Source of the DNA: Strobilurus pachycystidiatus
Taxonomy: Eukaryota; Basidiomycota; Agaricomycetes; Agaricales; Physalacriaceae
NCBI GenBank assembly: GCA_019915135.1
Contig: JAHLMK010000004.1
Location: 1,550,001-1,614,000, forward strand
Length of the DNA stretch: 64,000 nt
Direction of reading: 5' to 3'
The notes under the pieces were generated by a model. That model did no database searches. It saw nothing but the letters and a program-made list of their open reading frames with translations, and was not told the origin of the DNA. Numbering within the stretch: the stretch's first letter is position 1; every line of letters starts with the position of its first letter. Below, one piece after another: positions 57,128-64,000 of the stretch. The translations under genes were made by a program, and so were the position numbers.

Positions 57128-58344
57128 ATGTCTCTTCCCCACCAGAGACCGAAGCGCACCAAGACCGCGGCAGAGGGCTCCATGGTAGAACCCGACGACA
57201 TCGTCCTCGATGAAGGCGACAAGTTGCCATATTGTCCCTCTACGCCGCCGCCCCAGAAACCCCGAGCAGAGTATAAGACACCCCCGGGGAATGCTCCTCC
57301 TATGCGGGCAACGACGGCTGAGGCAAAGAAGGCTGCCGCGGAGGCATCGCCGACCAAGACGACCAACTGTGTCATCTCTCATGATGCCAGTGATCCTGAT
57401 CCTTTCTCTGAAGATCACACAGAGGCATCTCATGGCATTCCACACGCGGAGGGTGTGGTCACTGTGCGCTCATATTCTAATGTATGTTTCTCTTCGCTAC
57501 TAACACTTGAGCAGATCAGGAGAATGGAATACTATTTGGGCATGCCATTGGAGACACTCAACGTCGACAGGCGTTACAATATGCAATATAGTAAGCTCGC
57601 AACATTGTCACTGCTGCTCGTCTGATCCGAGCGGACTTGCAGTGAAGAAAAAACTTCACAAATTATTTGATAACGACTCGTTCTGTCTATCTCCTAGTCG
57701 TGTGGACTTGCAACCTGTCCAAGCACACTTTGAGTCACAGATGGAAACGGATAGTGTCAAGGTCCCGTTTTCGGAGGTGGGCCGCGGCAATGTTTTTTGG
57801 ACGATGTGCTGATATCTTCACGCATTCCTTACAGGCTTTCCCTGACGGTCCTATCCGGGACTTTGTCATGCTGCCAATCGACATGACAGACACGATCGTT
57901 AGGAACGTCAACGGAGAAGACAAACATTATGAATTTCCATACTCCGACATGCTCATTCCGACCCATATGGGTCTCTACAGTGCTATCTTCAACGCTGGTC
58001 GTACACTCCTTCTCAGACAAGTCACACGTGCTGGTATCCCTGGCTGGAGCCTTGCCCAAAGAGTTCTAGCCAACATGATCATGGACATCACCCAGGACTG
58101 GTATGAGGGCTTCCCACCGACCACCTTCTGGGTCCCCCCTCCCGCTGCATATGACGGAGACGCGTTCGACAAGCCCGCTCAGTTGGAAGACGACCTCCGC
58201 CCGACCGAGAGGGGTGTCAAGCGCTCTCGTAATTCCGCATCTGTTGCTTCAGCCCCAGCTGTGATGACCGCTGCAGGCGCATCTTCTCTTCGTCCCAAGA
58301 GAAAGATGCCCGCACAGTCTCTTGCCTCTGGCTCGAAGCGTTGA
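57128..58344 (+). CDS. Orphan gene G (intact copy)
   Basis: Begins MSLPHQRPKRTKTAAEG with a basic nuclear-signal-like start, then an acidic/proline-rich segment (PYCPSTPPPQKPRAEYK). Exon 1 ends about 57481. The next exon begins IRRMEYYLGMPLETLNVDRRYNMQ. A further exon has LFDNDSFCLSPSRVDLQPV, then KVPFSE joined to AFPDGPIRDFVMLPIDMTD. A long last exon has HYEFPYSDMLIPTHMGLYSA, NAGRTLLLRQVTRAGIPGWSLA, QDWYEGFPPTTFWVPPP and a basic tail (GVKRSRNSAS ... RPKRKMPAQ) to the stop at 58344. Exon borders at about 57590-57650 and 57775-57835 are from frame continuity. No known domain. Relic at 52560-52800. Confidence 0.62.
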
Positions 58345-58752
58345 CCTGGACCCCCACGCTATTTTCCTTCCTTACACTCTCTACTCTTCCTCCTCTCCTT
58401 ACATCCACCGTCACCTGGTGTCCACGGTTTTTTCCGATTCCATTTTGTATCCCATTTTCACCAGCTACACCACCCTCCCTCATCTTGCCTGTACATGTAC
58501 TTAGTCCTTATTCAGGCGCATCTGGCATGTCGCCCATGCTCACTGTTGTCAATCATCCTTTTTTACTCTTACAGCTTACACTCTCCTTGAATACATAGTG
58601 TTGTTATTTCTACCTTTCCTGTACATGTTTCTAAGCGCATCTCTCATGAGAGCTGTCGTTACTACCTCCCCTTGAGTACATATACCATACTAGGAAGGCT
58701 GCGCCAGTGCTAAATTACAACGAGAAAACCGAGACCCTCTATCGTCGACTTG
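58345..58752. other. Convergent 3' region of G and DUF6593 copy B
   Basis: Pyrimidine-rich; no gene seen. Confidence 0.5.
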
Positions 58753-59442
58753 TCACATGTGCATGCCGCTTGCAGGGTTAGTAACCGGGTTAGTTTGCAA
58801 GTTCCTCATGCTTGTGCTCCGGGAATTCCTGTCACGCAATTGTTTCTTCAGAAGCACAAATACGAACGTCGCGATGATATCGTCCCCGATGTGCATGACC
58901 TCGGGTGTCACAGTGAGCGACGGCATCCGCCCCTTCGAGAAGAACCCAATGGATCCACGGTCGTAGCTCGCCACCGCGACGTGCTGTCCGTCGTTCACCG
59001 CAAGCTATGCGTCATCAGTATGTATATACATCCTATCAAGAAACCAGAATGGCAAATGACTTGTACGCACGTAGATATCCCCCATGTCCAACTTCCACTT
59101 GTACTCGCGCCCATCTGACGCAGTGAACGTTTCAGACCTAAGGTATCATTTTGAATCAGTACACTGAACTCATGGCACCCATTGTACGCACGTCGAGAAC
59201 GTATGCTGCCTGAGCGGAGTGACATCCCTCCCCCACACCGTAAGGAGCGGGTCCGGCGCCATCAAGCCCACCCCAACCTCCACCACCGACATCTCCACAA
59301 GCTGCCCATTCACCACCTTGTGTATCAACGTCGGTTCACGCGAGAACAGGTGGTACTCCGTCGAGACCTGGTATAAGGGCGTGTTGTCCGGAAGGATGAT
59401 GACGGTGTTTCGCGCGTCTCTCTCCACCAGTCTGAGATCCAT
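58753..59442 (-). CDS. DUF6593-like protein, copy B
   Basis: Paralogue of 49423-50121. Start at ATG 59442 (MDLRLVERDARNTVIILPDN), chosen because it aligns with the start of copy A; a longer frame to 59541 lacks support. Three exons with junctions at the same places: TPLRQHTFST joined to SETFTASDGREYKWKLDMGD, then LAVNDGQHVAVASYDRGSIG. The C-terminus HIGDDIIATFVFVLLKKQ is conserved, followed by a longer polar tail ending at 58753. No catalytic motif. Confidence 0.75.
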
Positions 59443-59542
59443 ATCATAATATGTGGTGGCGGGCGGCAAGAATGTGGAGAAACGGGTGATCTGTAGCACG
59501 CCCTTCTTTATATACAAAGCGCGTCCAATGGGCACAGCCAAG

Positions 59543-59908
59543 TGCCTGGAAACCTATCATTCATTCTATCACTCGGCACGGACCATTCCTGATCCTAATC
59601 AAACCCAAGCACCACGGACGTGTTTCACGATACACCACAAATTGCAAAGTAGCAAGAGAGAGAGAGAGAAAAGATTGGTATTTAACAATGATAGGCCCAA
59701 CTCATTAGCACAAAAAAAAACTACTATGTAACGGCGTTGTGTATGGTACGGTACGGTACTGGAATTGCGTTAGAAAGACCGTCTATGGCAGTAAAGTGCT
59801 ACATCAGGTGTACAGAACCAATAGATAAAGTGACCCAGTAAGACAACAATTGGAAAGAGAGACGGAGAAGAGTAGGGGAGAGAGAGAGGAGAGGAGTATA
59901 GATACATA
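59543..59908. other. Intergenic with a (GA)n tract
   Basis: A GA dinucleotide run lies at about 59651-59667 and another purine-rich stretch at 59850-59895. No gene. Confidence 0.5.
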
Positions 59909-61975
59909 TCACAGCTTCAGAGGATCTTCGCTAGTGTCCATAAGGCCCTCCATCTTCACGGCCGCGCTGGGTTCGTCTCCGCCCGGGTGGGACTTGAGCT
60001 GCTCGACGGGTTTCGCATCCCCGTTCGTCATGGGCGTGGGCGGCGGCGGCGTCTCCTCTCTCATGGGTGAGAACGGTGTCCCAGCCGCGCTGGTGGTCCC
60101 ATTCGTTATCGGCATCTGCTCCTCCAAAACGTCCAGATCCACCTGCGGCGGCGCCGTCTCGAAGTGGTCTGTCGTCGCATCGTCGTGTGTCCCATGCTCC
60201 TCGTCCTCCTTCTCATACTGCGCCAGCTGATCCTTCAGACTCGTGGTGGAGTCCACAAAGGTCAAGGAGGAGGTGTCCTCGTCCGTTTCCTCTTCCTCGT
60301 CGCTTTCATCGGAGCCGAACATAAGGCCGCCGCTCTGGGTCGAGATGATGCCACTGGCGGGATTGTAAGAGAAGCCGCCATTGCCGCCCAGAACGCGCGC
60401 AAAAGCACTCAGAGAAGACTGAAAGTTGCCGTTATCATTGGGCGACTCTGACCGTGCCCGATCGCGGGCCTCTTGGGCCTCTCGACGCGCCCGGAACGAC
60501 ATGAGTCGGCTCTGGGCGTAGAGTTGGGGGAGATCTTTCGGCGTCGCATAGCCGTACTGTTCCTTAACGCGGGTAGTGAGCCAAGTGGTCCATTCTTCCA
60601 GCGTACGGCCATTGAGTATGGGCACCACGAGAACAGTCATATTGTCGCATCTACCCAGGTAAACGTCAGACGTATTGCCGATGAAAATTCCATCAGACAC
60701 GTACCCAATACCCGCGCCAGAGGTGGTATCCGGAGCTAGACAGTGCTCACACATCATCTCTCCAATCTCCGCAAGACTCTTTCCTTCAGAGACTTGGTAA
60801 CGAACGAAATTCACAACTTGCTGTGACGAGAGACAATCCCAGATACCTGATTTTCGTGAGCATGGAGATAGCAGGGACCAGGGCGAACGTACCATCACAA
60901 GCGATAACGAGAAATTCGTCCTCATCGGTTCTATCATGGCACGTTACATCGGGGTCGGCAGTGATGGCTTGCTTTTCCGCAGGGAGACTGTAGTTTTTCT
61001 TGAATTCAAAGTCGCCCAGTGCCCTAGACAGTGCGAGGTTGCCTGCAGGTATACGTCACGCTCGTCCCCAAGAAAAAGGCAAATTGGCACACACCATTGA
61101 CCCGTCCGTATTCTATGTAACCACCGGCGCCAGTAATGCGTAGCCGCTCGCCTTCATTTGTAGGTTTGTGGTCGAAGCTTAACGGTTTGACCTCTCCCTT
61201 TACGCTTAGCACTGATCTTGAGTCGCCGGCATTAGCCTAATGAGGGTGACTCATAAGAACGGAGTGGCAATCTGATTGAATGAGGGGGACGCACGACGTA
61301 TATTTTATCTTTGGTGACGAGTGCGGCGACAGCGGTGCAGCCTGATGGGTCTCTAGAATGGCTGGGGTCTAGAGATGCAATCAATCAGAAAGGGGAAGGA
61401 GCCGGACATTGACTGGGTACGCACCAGCGAGCATATCCTCATCCGTGCCCAGGAAGGCTCGTTTGAGCGCTTCCTCGTATCTCTTTTCTTTGTAAGCGTC
61501 CTCGTTGAGGAGGCGTTTGTGAACATTCCGTCCAGCGAACTTGGCGACCGTTCCTCCTATCGAAGCGCAAGGGTTAAGCATGGTGGATGAAGGGCTGAAC
61601 GGAGCGTGCATACCGCCATGCCCATCGTAGACAGCAAAGAAAGCGTTAGAGTCCTCCTGGTCCCCATCTAGATCCAATACAATCGCATGGGCGTCCTCCA
61701 TGGCTGCGAGGAGGGTGCGTGAGCGACGGAGACGACGCGCAGCGAACAGAAGACTGACTTATTCTCCATCCTTGCATCTCGGTCACGGCAAATGCAAAGT
61801 GGGCATTCTGGCCGGTCTCTGAAGTTTTGCTGGTGGCTATCGGGCACGGTCATTGAGAAAAACGATCCAGACGATGGATGGATGTGCACGGACCAGGCGA
61901 CGATAGTGTTTGACCCTAAAGACGATCCGGAGACGTTGAACAGGCGAAAACCGGGCATGAAAAAGAACGGACCAT
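59909..61975 (-). CDS. Protein phosphatase 2C (Ptc2/Ptc3-like)
   Basis: Mg/Mn-dependent serine/threonine phosphatase. The start is an ATG-only first exon (61973-61975) followed by a GTCCGT donor; the next exon, from 61915, gives GQTLSSP, then ATSKTSETGQNAHFAFAV and TEMQGWRIT joined to MEDAHAIVLDLD. The resulting MGQTLSS start has Gly-2, a possible N-myristoylation signal as in Ptc2. PP2C motifs in order: FFAVYDGHGG (metal-binding Asp and Gly), [77 protein letters not shown] and CDNMTVLVV (Asp metal ligand). A 220-residue C-terminal tail is acidic and serine-rich, ending at 59909. It lacks an obvious nuclear signal. Eight or so exons. Confidence 0.93.
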
Positions 61976-62856
61976 GGCTGTAGGATGCCTGCTGATGCAA
62001 TGCAGAAAGGGAAGTGGCAGGCGGGAAGGAGCGGGTACGGCGGGATGTCAAGATGGCGCGGCCCAGAGGCTGCAGGCGAAGCGAAGGGGAAAGTACAATG
62101 AGGGAAGGAGGGAGATCGGGATGGTCGTGTGGATGGAGCGCAAGTCGTATTTGGCGATGTTATTTACCACCGCGGCATCAACGTCATCGCCAAACCAATT
62201 CATCACAATGTCGTCTGTGTCTATTTTGCTGCTTGCCCCAGTCAGCTTGCAGTCAGCTGTGCTTGACACTGGAGTCGCGTAGCCCATCAGCTTGACAATG
62301 TCCTTCGCGTCTCGGTCGGTCTGAACTGATGTTTCTCTCGCACGGCTGGATTACTCTGGCGTTTGACTCTGGAATACGTGGACTCCGAGTCTTACATGGC
62401 TTCATTTCGTCGGATAAGCCATCTGCGATGCTTATGATTGGGATTCCTAGGCAAGTATTACTTACGCGTCTTGCTGCGACAGGCCACCGACCATTGTCTC
62501 GGCTCCGATGCATACGCCACCGTCCGCACTGCACTCACTAGGACCGCACACGACCGTGCACTCTACAGTTAACGTCGGTTCCCACTAAGTATTGAATGGG
62601 TCGATGTTCAGTAATACAGTAGTCGAAGGACATAGACACGAATTAGTGCAGGGAGATATCTATTTACGGTTTACTTGTAGTAAAGACATCGCGAATTCGA
62701 GTGCAGTGCATGCAGTGAATAAGCAAAGCACTCAGCCTCTGAGGATCGCGTTCCCGATTTGGCCACGTGGCCATCAACCACTCTAACACTGCGCTCACCG
62801 CCTCTCGACTGTCTCTACTACCAAAACTCCCCAGGGCTCAAGAAACACTCGAAGCC
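61976..62856. other. Divergent intergenic region
   Basis: Between PP2C and the small membrane protein gene. No supported gene. Confidence 0.5.
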
Positions 62857-63321
62857 ATGACTCAAGAAACACTTCAGGATGGGCCTGACATTGCGGAAGA
62901 AGTCAAAATCATACTTGAAGAGCCGGAGCAGGAGGAAGAGCAGGAGGTCCCCACGCCGCCCAGATGGTCCCCGCTCAGACGCGCCGTCCTCTACATCTTC
63001 CTCGGCATAGGCTGCGCCCTCATCTACTCCCACCTCCGCGCCAAAGCAATAGAAAGACAGAACAAAGTCGTGTACGCCAAACGGTGAGTGACAACCTTCG
63101 TTGGCCGTCGGCGTTTGATTTCCCATAGGTATTCCGAGGAGTACAAATTCAGACCCGCGGCGAGCCCCGTCATCACCGAGTCGCTCAAGGGAGGCGGGAC
63201 CAAGATACGCGGCGCGCTGCCTACGCCGACTGTCACGCCCGCTGCATCGGAGACGGCGAAGAAAAGGAGGAGACGGAGGACGCGGAAGAGCACGTCGACT
63301 GCGGCGAAGAAGCGCAAATAA
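62857..63321 (+). CDS. Small single-pass membrane protein, unknown function
   Basis: 139 aa from two exons, 62857-63083 and 63129-63321, with a 45-nt intron. An acidic N-terminus (EEPEQEEEQEVPTPP) is followed by one hydrophobic segment AVLYIFLGIGCALIYSHL at about residues 45-62, and then after the intron YSEEYKFRPAASPVITESLK and a very basic C-terminus (KKRRRRRTRKSTS). Probably anchored in an internal membrane with a short basic tail. The YSEE-FRPAASPVITE part looks like a conserved fungal signature, but I cannot name the family. Confidence 0.7.
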
Positions 63322-63627
63322 TAGTGCGTGCCCCCTACTGATTTACCGTCCGCCACATGCTTAGCCGCGGCGTAGGTCTTTACATACCGTCTACCAGGAA
63401 ATATAATTGCTTGTGGATTCCTCTGGCATTTGCGCATCTTCACGACCGTACGTTGTGAGACCTCTAGACTTACCGTGCAGATTGTTGTCTTCAAGCATCC
63501 CTTAAGTATATCGTGATGCGCCCACGCGGAAAGGGCGGAACAAACTGCCGCGACACTTGCCGGAGGCATTTCCATTACTTATATATACTTATAAATCTCG
63601 GATCACTCTCCCTCTCCCTCCATCACC
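63322..63627. other. Intergenic
   Basis: Promoter side of the carboxypeptidase gene; a TATA-like run TATATATACTTATA lies near 63580-63595. Confidence 0.5.
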
Positions 63628-64000
63628 ATGTCGTCGGACACCAAAGGGGACTACCTCCCGCTCCCACTGAACAACGGCGCCCCCGCCAAGAGGACACGAA
63701 TTGGCCGATACGCAGCATGCCTGCTCGTGCTCGTACCGTGCGCCCTCTGGGTTGCCGCCCCGGCCAGGCACCTACACTCCCTACAGAAGGCTTGCGGGCT
63801 CGTGGAGACGCTGAGCGCGGAGGCGATGTGTCCCCAGGCGACTGCGGCCTACCCCGTGAAGCACGCCGCCCTTTGGGGCGACTTGGACGCGCTGGTCGGG
63901 ACGGACGCGTTCAAGACCAAGGCGATTGACTGGCTCGCGGGCGCGGTGCAGGTTCCGTGAGTGCCTCCCTCCACTCTGTACATGTCGATTCTCAATAGAT
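63628..64000 (+). CDS. CPS1: Gly-Xaa carboxypeptidase (Cps1/M20 family), 5' part only
   Basis: The first exon, 63628-63956, encodes 109 residues and ends at a GTGAGT donor; the gene continues beyond the window. A short cytosolic N-terminus with KRTR precedes a membrane anchor (YAACLLVLVPCALWVAA). Then CPQATAAYPVKHAALWGDLD and TDAFKTKAIDWLAGAVQVP, which is the conserved lead-in of vacuolar carboxypeptidase S. The family is a vacuolar zinc M20 peptidase delivered as a membrane-anchored precursor. Catalytic residues lie downstream and cannot be checked. Confidence 0.85.

Overview
The window is nuclear DNA of a filamentous basidiomycete, most likely an Agaricomycete (wood-decay or mushroom type). 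The evidence is: dense short introns (about 47-75 nt) with GT-AG borders; genes on both strands with short intergenic gaps; fungal Agaricomycete families (F-box proteins with a coiled-coil lead-in, DUF6593-like proteins, an oleate desaturase, an SRPK-like kinase); and eukaryotic housekeeping genes (mitochondrial tRNA modification enzyme MTO1, Rab geranylgeranyltransferase beta subunit). The species cannot be named from the sequence. I found no rRNA, convincing tRNA, CRISPR array or bacterial-style operon. Exon borders are my own readings of splice signals and reading frames.

Layout. 1-18.5 kb is a gene-poor, repeat-rich, rearranged zone. It holds an arrestin-like gene (1497-3152) and three F-box paralogues: a frameshifted one at 3758-5526 (+), and two intact ones in tandem on the minus strand at 7947-9681 and 10508-12230. 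It also holds a conserved basidiomycete gene (6148-7045), a duplicated promoter module in front of a broken adenylate-forming enzyme (13.1-14.6 kb), an arrestin relic, a 67-bp inverted repeat pair, and a 462-bp non-autonomous hAT-like element with an 8-bp target duplication (16149-16610).

18.5-27.4 kb is compact and housekeeping-like: a universal stress protein, a phosphoglycerate-mutase-family phosphatase, a C2H2/RING protein, an orphan gene, and pyruvate decarboxylase (11 exons). 27.4-33.2 kb is a second degenerate zone with diverged repeats, an orphan gene and a protein kinase.

33.2-49.1 kb is again compact. It carries MTO1 and BET2 head-to-head with only 56 bp between their start codons, a casein-kinase-1-like kinase, a delta-12 fatty acid desaturase, an M3 oligopeptidase, an NAD(P)-dependent epimerase/reductase, and an SRPK-like protein whose DFG motif is lost.

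49.4-59.5 kb is a lineage-specific block in which three unrelated genes appear to have been duplicated together. These are a DUF6593-like gene (two intact copies), an acidic/serine-rich orphan (two intact copies), and a divergently transcribed third gene (one intact copy, one relic). A small glycine-rich membrane protein resembling the interferon-inducible 6-16/IFI27 family sits between the copies. 59.9-64 kb has a PP2C phosphatase, a small single-pass membrane protein, and the first exon of a Gly-Xaa carboxypeptidase that runs off the window.

The genes do not form one pathway. Pyruvate decarboxylase and the desaturase are primary metabolism, BET2 serves Rab prenylation, MTO1 serves mitochondrial tRNA wobble modification, and the kinases and phosphatase are signalling. 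The most interesting unexplained structure is the co-duplicated three-gene block at 49-59.5 kb.
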